NCBI RefSeq assembly: GCF_014635185.1 | Contig: NZ_BMCM01000003.1 | Span: 171,623-235,622 of the forward strand | Direction: 5' to 3' | DNA length: 64,000 bases | Origin: Microbacterium murale | Lineage (GTDB): Bacteria; Actinomycetota; Actinomycetes; Actinomycetales; Microbacteriaceae | In this document: piece after piece, positions 38,220 to 45,999 of the stretch | Layout of the letters: each line of letters opens with the position of its first letter | Position numbering within the stretch: position 1 is the first letter of the stretch | Position numbers and translations under genes: made by a program | The notes under the pieces: model-generated | Told to the model about the DNA's origin: nothing | Databases searched by the model: none | Seen by the model: the letters and a program-made list of their open reading frames with translations, nothing else

Positions 38220-38255
38220 GTTACACCCGGCTCACGGCTGTAACCGATCGGAAAC
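38220..38255 (+). promoter_or_regulatory. GlnR-like box upstream of amt
   Basis: GTAAC (38240-38244), six bases, then GAAAC (38251-38255) exactly fits the actinobacterial GlnR half-site pair gTnAC-n6-GaAAc. A second, poorer pair GTTAC-n6-CTCAC lies just upstream (38220-38235). It is 70-110 bp before the amt start, as expected for nitrogen-control activation. It also contains a GGTTACA/TGTAACC inverted repeat. Confidence 0.6.
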
Positions 38256-38328
38256 ACTCACTGCGCATCCCGGAAATCGGGCCTCGCCACACTGAAGCTC
38301 TCAATTACTTCGGATGTGAGGTTTTCCT

Positions 38329-39567
38329 ATGGATGCTCCCGGCAACATCTCCTGGGCCATCACCGCGACAGCGCTGGTGCTGCTGATGACACCAGGCGTC
38401 GCGTTCTTCTACGGCGGTCTCGTCAAGGCGAAGAGCGTGGTCAGCATGATGATGATGAGCTTCGGCTCCATCGGACTGGTCGCGGTGCTCTGGATCCTGT
38501 TCGGCTTCTCGATGAGTGCAGTGGAGAGCCCGACGCAGTTCGCTGGCAACCCGTTCGCAGACTTCGGTCTGGGCGGTCTCGCAACCGGTGAGGGGTCGAA
38601 CGTCGCACTGCTCGGCGTCGCGTACGGTGCGACATTCGCCATCATCACGGTCGCCTTGATCTCGGGCGCAATCGCAGATCGCGCCAAGTTCGGCAGCTGG
38701 CTGATCTTCGCCGGCATCTTCGCGACGGTGGGCTACTTCCCGATCGCTGCCTGGGTCTGGGGCGGCGGCTGGATCATGAACCTCGGGAACACCCTGTTCG
38801 GTGAGGACAGCGGCATCGCCGTGATCGACTACGCCGGTGGAACGGCAGTGCACATCAACGCCGGTGCCGCCGCCCTCGCCCTCGCTCTCGTGCTCGGCAA
38901 GCGCATCGGATTCCAGAAGGGCATCCTCAAGCCGCACAACGTGCCGCTGACGCTTCTGGGTGCGGCGCTGCTGTGGTTCGGCTGGTTCGGCTTCAACGCG
39001 GGTGCCGAGTGGCTGTCCGAGGACATGGGCGGTGTCGGTCTGATCGGCCTGAACACCCTCGGTGCTACGGCTGCCGCCATCCTCGGCTGGATCCTGATCG
39101 AGCGCATCAAGGACGGCAAGGCCACGTCGGTCGGTGCGGCATCCGGTGCCGTCGCGGGTCTGGTCGCCATCACGCCGGCCTGCGCCAACCTGACCCCGGG
39201 CTGGTCGCTGCTGCTCGGCGCCGTCGCGGGTATCGTCTGCGCTCTTGCAGTCGAACTGAAGTTCCGGCTCGGCTTCGACGACTCACTCGACGTCGTCGGC
39301 ATCCACCTCGTCGGCGGTCTGCTCGGCACGCTCTACCTGGGCTTCTTCGCTTCGGAGACCGGCCTGTTCGTCGGTGGTGACGGCCGCCAGCTGGTCGTAC
39401 AGCTCATCGCGGCGCTGGGCGTGCTGATCTACTCGTTCGTCGTCGCCTTCATCATCGGCTTCGCGATTCAGAAGACGATCGGCTTCCGCATCACCAACGA
39501 GGACGAGATCGCCGGTGTCGACTCGGTCGTCCACGGTGAAGAGGGCTACGCGCTGGTCGACGCCTGA
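38329..39567 (+). CDS. amt: Ammonium transporter (Amt family)
   Basis: 412 aa, about 11 membrane helices. Imports ammonium. Typical phrases: LMTPGVAFFYGGLVKAKSVV near the N terminus, and the pore histidines in YAGGTAVHINAG and GIHLVGG. ATG 38329. The partner genes glnK and glnD, usually downstream in actinobacteria, are absent; the next gene encodes an unrelated MazF-like protein with its own promoter. A GlnR-like box upstream suggests nitrogen-limitation control. Confidence 0.96.
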   Translation: MDAPGNISWAITATALVLLMTPGVAFFYGGLVKAKSVVSMMMMSFGSIGLVAVLWILFGFSMSAVESPTQFAGNPFADFGLGGLATGEGSNVALLGVAYGATFAIITVALISGAIADRAKFGSWLIFAGIFATVGYFPIAAWVWGGGWIMNLGNTLFGEDSGIAVIDYAGGTAVHINAGAAALALALVLGKRIGFQKGILKPHNVPLTLLGAALLWFGWFGFNAGAEWLSEDMGGVGLIGLNTLGATAAAILGWILIERIKDGKATSVGAASGAVAGLVAITPACANLTPGWSLLLGAVAGIVCALAVELKFRLGFDDSLDVVGIHLVGGLLGTLYLGFFASETGLFVGGDGRQLVVQLIAALGVLIYSFVVAFIIGFAIQKTIGFRITNEDEIAGVDSVVHGEEGYALVDA

Positions 39568-39595
39568 GCCGCGGGGTCGCCGATAGGGTGACGGG

Positions 39596-40153
39596 GTGAC
39601 CTCTTCCAAGAGCATCCTGTCTCAGCTCGCCGACATCGTTCTGAAGGCGCTGACATCTCGAACGTCCCGTTCTCCTGAGAAGGAGGCGGGACGTTCTGGT
39701 GTGGCCGTCGCCGTTGCGACCGGTGGCGACGCGGGTCAGTCCCGTGGGAGCGATACGGTGCGGATCGGCCCCGAGCGCATCGGGGTTCTTCAGGTCGGTT
39801 ACAGCCCTGAAAGGGACGGCGCCCCGGATTCCGGCGAGATCATCTGGACGTGGGTGCCGTACGAGGAGAACGACGGCAGGGGCAAGGACCGCCCCGTGCT
39901 GGTGATCGGTCGGCAATCCGCAGACCGCGTGTACGCGGTGCGGATGACGAGCAAGGCACACGATCGTGACAGGGATTACCTCTCCATCGGCAGCGGTGCC
40001 TGGGACTCACAGCGACGGGAGTCGTGGGTCGACATCGAGCTGCTGTACAGCGTTCACGAGGACGGCATGCGCCGCGAGGCGGCCGTGCTGGAGCGCACAC
40101 TCTACGATCGCGTGGCCGCGGCGCTCATCACGCGCTACGGGTGGGCTCGCTGA
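39596..40153 (+). CDS. MazF/PemK-like protein without a visible antitoxin
   Basis: 185 aa. The C-terminal region (about 75-185) has the PemK/MazF pattern: GEIIWTWVPYEENDGRGKDRP then VLVIGR, a beta-barrel opening with the conserved basic residues. The first 60-70 residues are an extra low-complexity tail. MazF-type enzymes cleave mRNA, but this subgroup is often chromosomal and solitary in actinobacteria and may not be toxic. The GTG start is six bases after TAGGGT (39584-39589), so leaderless. No small antitoxin gene lies beside it. Confidence 0.75.
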   Translation: MTSSKSILSQLADIVLKALTSRTSRSPEKEAGRSGVAVAVATGGDAGQSRGSDTVRIGPERIGVLQVGYSPERDGAPDSGEIIWTWVPYEENDGRGKDRPVLVIGRQSADRVYAVRMTSKAHDRDRDYLSIGSGAWDSQRRESWVDIELLYSVHEDGMRREAAVLERTLYDRVAAALITRYGWAR

Positions 40154-40162
40154 CGCTCAACG

Positions 40163-40588
40163 TCATGCGCGCAGCGCTTCGCTCAGCCAACGCGCGTGGA
40201 GTCGCCAGGGTTCGCCCGCCGTCCGAAGCTCGATGATGTGAGCCTCGAGTTCGCGCGTGAGCGTGAACCACTCGCCGCCCTCCCTCAGCGCACTGAACTG
40301 GCGATGACGCTGCTGTTCGACGACTCGTCCGCCGCGTTCGAAGGCGAGAAGCTCATCATGGCGGATGCTGGCGAGCCGCTGCCGCGGACGCATGCTCGTG
40401 CCGATCTTCACTCGGCGATCGAACCGCAGGTAGTAGACGACGTCGATGCGGGGGAGCGGCAGATCAGCATCCGGCACATCGCCGTAACGCCATCCGCACG
40501 AGGCGCAGTGCCACGATCCGTTCAGTCGCTGCCCACGGGCGCCACCGCACAGCGTGCACGGACCGGGGAGCGGAGTGTTCTTGACCAT
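40163..40588 (-). CDS. Zinc-ribbon GIY-YIG-type (T5orf172/MUG113-like) nuclease
   Basis: 141 aa. N-terminal zinc ribbon C11-x2-C14 ... C28-x2-C31. It is followed by a compact GIY-YIG-like domain: VYYLRF (51-56), KIGTS (61-65), a helix with R71, E91 in VVEQQRHRQF and GEWF (105-108). This arrangement matches MUG113/T5orf172 small nucleases seen in phage and mobile contexts. ATG 40588, six to seven bases after TACTCT, likely leaderless. Convergent with the MazF-like gene (9-bp gap). Target and role unknown. Confidence 0.7.
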   Translation of the reverse strand: MVKNTPLPGPCTLCGGARGQRLNGSWHCASCGWRYGDVPDADLPLPRIDVVYYLRFDRRVKIGTSMRPRQRLASIRHDELLAFERGGRVVEQQRHRQFSALREGGEWFTLTRELEAHIIELRTAGEPWRLHARWLSEALRA

Positions 40589-40677
40589 CAGATGGAGAGT
40601 ACCCGTGAGCGCCGACGTCGGTGGTCCGGTAGAGCGATACTTGACTCTCACACTGTGGAAGGCGAGAGAACTGAGAC

Positions 40678-41481
40678 ATGTTATCCATCGGAGCCTTCGC
40701 GCAGATCGGCCAAGTGACCCATCGGATGCTGCGGCATTGGGACACGGCCGGCCTGCTCGTGCCGGCTCACGTGGACGAGTACAGCGGTTATCGATCCTAT
40801 GACCCATCGCAACTCGAGCGTCTGCATCGGATCGTCGCGTTGCGTCAGCTCGGGTTCGGCCTTGACGACATCTCGTCGATTCTCGACCAGGGAGTCGACG
40901 CGGGTCGCATCGAGGCTCTGCTGCGCATCCGTCGTGCAGAGGTCGAGCAAGAACACCGCCTCGCTGCTGGCAGACTCATCGACGTGGAACGGCGACTCCA
41001 ACTCATCGAGAGAGAGAACCACATGTCCCAGATCGAGATCATCGAGAAGTCCCTGCCCGCTGTTCGTCTCGCGGCTCGCCGCGCGATCGTCTCCGAGCAA
41101 CCCGATGTCGCGGGTGTCGTCGGCCCCGCCTTCGACGCCGTCGCGGAGATCATCGGTGATGAGCGCGGGTCCCTGGCGACGCCGATCGCACAGTACGAGA
41201 CGACTGAAGACGGGCTGCAGATCATCGCCGGGTATGCCTACAACGGGCCCACTCGGGACGGCTTCGAGGTCGTAGAACTGCCCGCCGCCGAAGCTGCCGT
41301 CTGCGGCATCCATCTCGGCTCGATGGACCACATTGCCGAGAGTTGGCAAGCGATCCACGCCGAGATCTTCGCTCGAGGGCTCGTTCACTCTGGCCCGTGC
41401 CGCGAACTGTATGTTCGGGCGACTTCGGAGGACCAGTCGGACTGGGTGACCGAACTGCAGCAACCCGTCACTCGCGGCTGA
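40678..41481 (+). CDS. MerR-family regulator with GyrI-like effector domain
   Basis: 267 aa. The N-terminal MerR helix-turn-helix (1-70) has IGQVTHRMLRHWDTAGLL and YRSYDPSQLERLHRI; a dimer helix follows; the C-terminal domain (about 115-267) resembles GyrI/SOUL-type small-molecule binding domains, as in BmrR-like multidrug regulators. ATG 40678. No transporter is next to it, so the regulated target is not evident. Confidence 0.85.
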   Translation: MLSIGAFAQIGQVTHRMLRHWDTAGLLVPAHVDEYSGYRSYDPSQLERLHRIVALRQLGFGLDDISSILDQGVDAGRIEALLRIRRAEVEQEHRLAAGRLIDVERRLQLIERENHMSQIEIIEKSLPAVRLAARRAIVSEQPDVAGVVGPAFDAVAEIIGDERGSLATPIAQYETTEDGLQIIAGYAYNGPTRDGFEVVELPAAEAAVCGIHLGSMDHIAESWQAIHAEIFARGLVHSGPCRELYVRATSEDQSDWVTELQQPVTRG

Positions 41482-41504
41482 CGCTTCGTGCGGCCTCTGG
41501 CGCG

Positions 41505-42659
41505 TCAGGCCGATCGCTGCGTGAGCGCCTTCGACAGGTCGGGGAATGCCTGCAGCACCATGTCGACCAGGTTGCTCAGCGGACGCGTCAGAGGATCGGT
41601 CGCCGGAACTCCGAGATCGAGCTCGATCTCGTCGATCGCGGCGGTGATCTGCGAATCCGTGAGGTTCTCGTGGTTGACGGTCACGCCGATCACTCTGGTG
41701 TCGGCGAATGCCTCGATGAGTGCGACCTCGCTGGCGACGTCAGGCATGGGCATCATCGGGAAGTCTCCGAGTACCTGCCTGCCCGGTGCATGCTGCACGA
41801 TCACACCAGCCGGGCGGCTGCCTCGAAGGATGTGCGCGGAAGTGAGGTACGCGGGGTGGCTGAGTGCGCCCTGGCCCTCAACGATGATGATGTCCGGATT
41901 CTCGCCTTCGAAGGCTGCGACGACCTGGTTCTCGACCTCGCCGGAGCAGAACTGCGGCACCAGAGCGTCAAGTGCCACGCCGTAGCGGCCACCCTGGATG
42001 ATCGTGGTCTGGCCGGTGCCGACCATGACCGCGTGGATGCCGCGTTCGTTGAGTGCCTGGACGAGCAACGTCGCGGTGGTCCGCTTGCCGATCGCGCCGT
42101 CGGTGCCGAGCACGGCGATGCGCGGGCAGGTGACGTCGAAGATGCGTCCAGAGAACAGGTGGAGATCCTTCTTGTCCTTCGGTCGTCGCACGTCGGTGAT
42201 CGTGACACCGGAGAGCAGCGCGGCGGCGACGAACTCGGCATCGTCGTTGAGGAACTCGTGCAGGCCGTTGATGATGTGCATGCCGTGGGCGATGCCATCC
42301 AGCAGAACGACGCGCTGCGCGTCGGAAAGGAGTCCGTCTGCGGGTGCGACACCGCAGATGAGGTAGTCGGGGATGTTGCCTGCGTGCGCGATGGCTTCTG
42401 CCAGGCTCGCGAGGATCGGGATGCCGTTGGCTGTGCCGTCAAGGAATGCGCCGGCGTCTGCGCCGGCGTGGCGGCTGTCGATGACGCTGAGGATGTCGTA
42501 CTTCTCGGAATGACGGACCAGGCCGTTGGCCGTCTTACCGTCCTGCTCACCGAACTGGGCCTCGCAGTAGACGATCGCGGTCGAGCCGACCGGAAGCACG
42601 GGGAGTGCGGCCGTTGCGTTGTCTGCTCGCGACTCAGTGGAATGGGTATACGGGTGCAC
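41505..42659 (-). CDS. DUF1611 / DgcN-family P-loop protein
   Basis: 384 aa. The N-terminal Rossmann-like DUF1611 domain (AIVYCEAQFGEQDGKTANGLV) is followed by a P-loop domain with Walker A GTDGAIGKRTT at 185-195 and IIIVEGQGALSHP. DgcN is one half of an N-acetyl-based D-glutamate to L-glutamate conversion with the enolase-like DgcA; no DgcA gene is present here. The GTG start at 42659 is uncertain since the GGAG lies about 11 bases upstream. It could instead act on another amino acid or dipeptide. Confidence 0.78.
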   Translation of the reverse strand: MHPYTHSTESRADNATAALPVLPVGSTAIVYCEAQFGEQDGKTANGLVRHSEKYDILSVIDSRHAGADAGAFLDGTANGIPILASLAEAIAHAGNIPDYLICGVAPADGLLSDAQRVVLLDGIAHGMHIINGLHEFLNDDAEFVAAALLSGVTITDVRRPKDKKDLHLFSGRIFDVTCPRIAVLGTDGAIGKRTTATLLVQALNERGIHAVMVGTGQTTIIQGGRYGVALDALVPQFCSGEVENQVVAAFEGENPDIIIVEGQGALSHPAYLTSAHILRGSRPAGVIVQHAPGRQVLGDFPMMPMPDVASEVALIEAFADTRVIGVTVNHENLTDSQITAAIDEIELDLGVPATDPLTRPLSNLVDMVLQAFPDLSKALTQRSA

Positions 42660-42916
42660 GGAAATCGGGTCTCCTCGAGATGGTCCAGAGGAGGCGACGG
42701 AGAACGAAGCGGCCGTAACGGCCCGTTGGTCGACAAGAAGTCTTCCCTGACGCCGGCGAGATGCCGACTTCGCTCACCGTAGCAGTCAAAACTGCGGGTC
42801 AGACGTGAATCGCAACCGGCTGGCGTTCACCTAGCCGTGTCGACGACCGACATCAAGCCCCTGATTCCCGGGCTCGCCCGGGGATACATTGGGGAACCCA
42901 GACGAAAGGATGCGGT
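42660..42916. promoter_or_regulatory. Intergenic region with palindrome and -10
   Basis: 257 bp between divergent genes. Palindrome CCCGGGC (42867-42873) / GCCCGGG (42876-42882) immediately precedes a TACATT -10 (42885-42890), which would start transcription near 42897 for the small gene at 42917. The dgcN-like promoter was not resolved. Confidence 0.4.
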
Positions 42917-43123
42917 ATGTCACACGAAGAGATGAGCCACGAACAGAAGCGCCACGATCAGCTCACGACAGCGCCGGACGCCACCGAGGCCGACGCTGCG
43001 CCGCGCGTGGAAGTGACCGAGCGCGACGGCGTCACAAGAGTGAACGTCGCTGAAGATGCGGCGGTGCGCCCCGGGCCGGGTCCGGGTATGCCTGAAGCAG
43101 ACGGAGAATCTGCTTCAGCGTGA
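42917..43123 (+). CDS. Small hydrophilic protein, unknown
   Basis: 68 aa, highly charged, no membrane segment: MSHEEMSHEQKRHDQ, then Glu/Asp-rich and a Gly-Pro stretch. ATG 42917 is preceded by GAAAGGA and a plausible promoter, and codon use looks coding. I do not recognise a family. The last codons form a perfect 10-bp stem-loop (43092-43118). Probably disordered. Confidence 0.6.
   Translation: MSHEEMSHEQKRHDQLTTAPDATEADAAPRVEVTERDGVTRVNVAEDAAVRPGPGPGMPEADGESASA
43092..43118 (+). terminator. Stem-loop inside the 3' end of the small gene
   Basis: CTGAAGCAGA (43092-43101) and TCTGCTTCAG (43109-43118) pair perfectly around a 7-base loop and end just before the TGA. No U-tract follows; it could stabilise the mRNA end or attenuate read-through. 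Confidence 0.4.
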
Positions 43124-43180
43124 GATGAGTTTCGTCGGCATCCCATCCGATTTCCCCGTTGCGCCGAACCTTCAGTGACA

Positions 43181-43196
43181 GCCGCGATATCGCGGC
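43181..43196 (+). repeat. 16-bp perfect palindrome before the SPW gene
   Basis: GCCGCGAT/ATCGCGGC is a continuous palindrome that ends eight bases before the AAGGAGG ribosome site of the next gene. It may be an operator, or a hairpin affecting translation. Confidence 0.5.
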
Positions 43197-43214
43197 CATA
43201 CTCAAGGAGGAATC

Positions 43215-43595
43215 ATGCGCTTCATCCCCACCAAGGTTCACGGAGTCCTCGACTACCTCGTCGGCATCGCGCTCATCGCGGCGCCATGGCTGTTCGGATT
43301 CGCCGGCGTCGGAGGCCCCGCCGTCGTCATCCCGATCGTGCTCGGCGTCGGCCTGATCGTCTACAGCCTCTTCACGAAGTACGAATGGGGCCCCTTCGGA
43401 CTCATTCCGATGCCCGTTCACCTCGTGTTCGACATCGTGGCGAGCCTGTTCCTGGCGCTCTCGCCGTGGATCTTCGGCTTCGCGGGCGAAGCGCTCAACG
43501 TCTGGTTGCCGCACGTCGTGGTCGGCATCACGGTGATCATCGTCGTGCTGTTCTCCAAGACCCAGCCTGGACCCAGCGCGAACCGGAACAGCTGA
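43215..43595 (+). CDS. SPW-repeat membrane protein
   Basis: 126 aa with four hydrophobic segments in two repeats, each with the SPW-type motif (IAAPWLFGFAG near 21-31 and LALSPWIFGFAG near 82-93). Function unknown. Very strong ribosome site AAGGAGG, four bases before ATG 43215. Confidence 0.85.
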   Translation: MRFIPTKVHGVLDYLVGIALIAAPWLFGFAGVGGPAVVIPIVLGVGLIVYSLFTKYEWGPFGLIPMPVHLVFDIVASLFLALSPWIFGFAGEALNVWLPHVVVGITVIIVVLFSKTQPGPSANRNS

Positions 43596-43634
43596 GCCGC
43601 GTTCAGCCCGAGGGAGCTTGTGCGTGCGCCGTGT

Positions 43635-44291
43635 CTAGTCGAGACGGCGCACGCACAGCACTGTGTCGATGAGGACTACGTCTTCTTCGTCACGCCACTT
43701 CGTCGTCCGCTCGATCAATGCGTTCGTCTCGACGACCCATCCGGTGGGCAGATCGAGCGCCGCGAGCACCTCGTCGGGCGACGGGAACGGCGGGACCTCA
43801 CCGTCGTGCACGTGCTCGGACATGGGCGGAAATCCGCCGTGTCCGATCACGAGAAGTCTTCCGCCCGGCGCGATCGCGGACACCGCACGTCGGAGGATGG
43901 CATCCCGTGGGAAGTCGACTGGCGAGTGCAGGAACGCGGACATCACGAGGTCGTACTGTGCGGACGGACGCCACGCCGCCAGGTCGGTCTGCACCCACTC
44001 GATCCGGTCGGAGAGTCCCGCCTTCGCTGCCTCTCCTGCGCCGACCTCCAGGGCGATCGACGAGATGTCGAGCGCGGTGACATCCCAGCCTCGCGCCGCG
44101 AGCCAGAGGGCATCTGCACCTTCTCCCGATCCGAGTTCGAGCGCGGTGCCGGGGGCGAGGTCCGACACCTGCTGCGCCACCGTCGCGTTCACGCGCCCGC
44201 TCCACATCCGGCCGTGCTCGGTGCGCCGGCTGACGTACCGTTCGTCCCAGAACCGAGTCGCATCTGCGGCGGCATCCGATTCGTGACTCAT
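43635..44291 (-). CDS. Class I SAM-dependent methyltransferase
   Basis: 218 aa. SAM motif ALELGSGEGAD at 50-60, DVTALDIS, then the post-motif IAPGGRLLVIGHGG. The N terminus (FWDERYVSRRTEHGRMWSGR) resembles TehB/thiopurine-type or small-molecule methyltransferases. The ATG overlaps the stop of the upstream reductase gene (ATGA), so they form an operon. Substrate unknown; TehB-like detoxification is one possibility. Confidence 0.85.
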   Translation of the reverse strand: MSHESDAAADATRFWDERYVSRRTEHGRMWSGRVNATVAQQVSDLAPGTALELGSGEGADALWLAARGWDVTALDISSIALEVGAGEAAKAGLSDRIEWVQTDLAAWRPSAQYDLVMSAFLHSPVDFPRDAILRRAVSAIAPGGRLLVIGHGGFPPMSEHVHDGEVPPFPSPDEVLAALDLPTGWVVETNALIERTTKWRDEEDVVLIDTVLCVRRLD

Positions 44292-45304
44292 CGCACTCCC
44301 GCTTCCTGATCGGCGTTCGCTGCGTGTGCGGCGGCCGCCACCTCTTCCGCCACGAACTCGCCGTTCAACGCGAGAGCGGCAGTCGCGCCCGACCCCATCG
44401 CGATCGGAACCAGCGCACCCGGATTCGCGGTGTTGCCCACGGCCGAGACACCAGGGACGCTCGTCCGTCCGAACTCGTCGACAGTGGGCCACGCGCCGAA
44501 CGGCGTGTCCGTGCGTGCGGCGCCGAGCTGCTGAAGCGGTTCGTCGAGCGGGACGAGTCGCGGTTCGGCGAAGAGCGCATCGATCTGTACGACTGTGCCA
44601 TCGGCGAGAGCGAGTCCGGTCAGTCGATCCCCGTCGGTCACGACGCGGGTGACGCTCTGGTCTTCCACGCGGATGCCGCGTTGCTCGAGGATGCGCCGAT
44701 CGGACTCGGAGATCGGATCCGCGAGTGCCGTGAACACCGTGATGTCGGTCGAGTACGAGCGCAGCATATGCGCCTTGTGGATGCCGGCGGCAGAGCCCAG
44801 TAGCACGCCGATCCTGCGTCCGGCGGCCTCGTAACCGTCGCAGTAGGGACACGCCACTACACCGCGACCCCACTGTTCTGCGAGTCCGTCGATCTCGGGC
44901 AGCACGTCGCGGGTTCCTGTCGCGATGATGAGGCGACGTCCGGTGATGCGGGCGCCGGCTTCAGTGATGACCTCGAACCCGTCGTCGATCGCGCGGGTCT
45001 CGATGATGCGTGCGGTTTCGATGACTCCGTCCGCGGCGATGACCTCGCGTCTGCCGTCGGCGACGAGATCGAGAGGGGAGTAACCGTCGCGGCTCAGCAC
45101 GCCGTGCATGTGCGGCGCGAAACGGTTGCGCGGCTCCTGCGCATCGAGCACCAGAACACGTCGTCTGGCGCGGGAGAGGATGAGCGCGGCGCTCAGGCCT
45201 GCGGCGCCGCCACCGATGATAACGACATCCCAGAGCTCGTCCTCGAGCTGTCGCTCTGGGGCCGTGGGGGCGGATGCTGTCGATGCTGGGTCGTTGCGTG
45301 TCAT
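44288..45304 (-). CDS. Thioredoxin reductase-like FAD-dependent oxidoreductase
   Basis: 338 aa from ATG 45304. FAD-binding GGGAAGLSAA (31-40), redox CPYC at 152-155 in ACPYCDGYE, NAD(P)-binding IGVLLGSAAG, and the C-terminal VSAVGNTANPG. It is a divergent TrxR rather than the housekeeping TrxB, as it lacks the usual GGGDSA nucleotide motif and is not next to trxA. No Shine-Dalgarno; CACTCT six bases upstream may be a weak leaderless -10. Divergent from the cupin regulator and upstream of the methyltransferase. Confidence 0.85.
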   Translation of the reverse strand: MTRNDPASTASAPTAPERQLEDELWDVVIIGGGAAGLSAALILSRARRRVLVLDAQEPRNRFAPHMHGVLSRDGYSPLDLVADGRREVIAADGVIETARIIETRAIDDGFEVITEAGARITGRRLIIATGTRDVLPEIDGLAEQWGRGVVACPYCDGYEAAGRRIGVLLGSAAGIHKAHMLRSYSTDITVFTALADPISESDRRILEQRGIRVEDQSVTRVVTDGDRLTGLALADGTVVQIDALFAEPRLVPLDEPLQQLGAARTDTPFGAWPTVDEFGRTSVPGVSAVGNTANPGALVPIAMGSGATAALALNGEFVAEEVAAAAHAANADQEAGVR

Positions 45305-45371
45305 GAGTTCAGAGTGCACCGGTGGTACGGTTGTGGCAACTATCCATGCCGAATCAGCAAGGAGGAAGACG
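45305..45371. promoter_or_regulatory. Divergent promoter between reductase and XRE-cupin regulator
   Basis: 67 bp. A GTTG-TGG-CAAC inverted repeat (about 45333-45343) near the centre is a candidate site for the neighbouring regulator. On the minus strand TTGCCA may serve as a -35. Confidence 0.35.
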
Positions 45372-45977
45372 ATGCCCGACGACTCGGTCGCACTCATCGG
45401 CCCGCGGCTCAAGAGCTGGCGCGAGAAGCGCAGCATGACCCTCGCCGATCTCTCGCAAGCGACGGGGATCTCGTCGAGCACGCTGTCGCGCCTGGAGGCG
45501 GGCAAGCGGGCTCCGAACCTGGAACTCGTCGTGCCGATCGCCAGGGCGCTGAGGCTCGAGCTTGACGACATCGTTCCGCGCAAAGCGCCGGACCCGCGTG
45601 TGGCGCGCACCAAGAAGCGCATGGGGGACACCTGGTACGAATCGCTCTCACCGGAATCGAGTCCGGTGCAGACGTACAAGGTCACGTTTCCGGCGAATCC
45701 GGCCGGCATCACCGCGGTGCCGGAGCCGAGAGTGCATGACGGGCAGGAATGGCTCTACGTACTGTCGGGCCGCCTGCGCCTGGTGATTGGCGAGCAGGAC
45801 GTCGTTCTCGGCCCCGGTGAGGCTGCCGAGTTCGACACGCGCATTCCGCACTGGTTGTCGGGCGTCGGGACCCAGCAGACGGAGATGCTGTCGATCTTCA
45901 GCAAGGAGGGCAAGCGCATCCACCTGCGTGCGCGTCCTGCTGCCCCGTCCGTCAGGAGTACGGAGACGCCTCGGTGA
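45372..45977 (+). CDS. XRE-family regulator with C-terminal cupin
   Basis: 201 aa. Helix-turn-helix at about 9-65 (TLADLSQATGISSSTLSRLEAGKRAPNL split across helices 2 and 3), then a cupin domain (about 105-175) with HDGQEWLYVLSGRLRL and IPHW. Such proteins sense small ligands through the cupin and usually repress a neighbouring operon, here probably the reductase-methyltransferase pair. GGAGGAAG lies before the ATG at 45372. Confidence 0.88.
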   Translation: MPDDSVALIGPRLKSWREKRSMTLADLSQATGISSSTLSRLEAGKRAPNLELVVPIARALRLELDDIVPRKAPDPRVARTKKRMGDTWYESLSPESSPVQTYKVTFPANPAGITAVPEPRVHDGQEWLYVLSGRLRLVIGEQDVVLGPGEAAEFDTRIPHWLSGVGTQQTEMLSIFSKEGKRIHLRARPAAPSVRSTETPR

Positions 45978-45999
45978 TCGCGTGCGGAGCGACGCTCTG

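Noticed and set aside
39596-40153. A complete toxin-antitoxin module
   Set aside because: No small antitoxin gene precedes or follows; the upstream neighbour is amt and the downstream one is a convergent nuclease-like gene.
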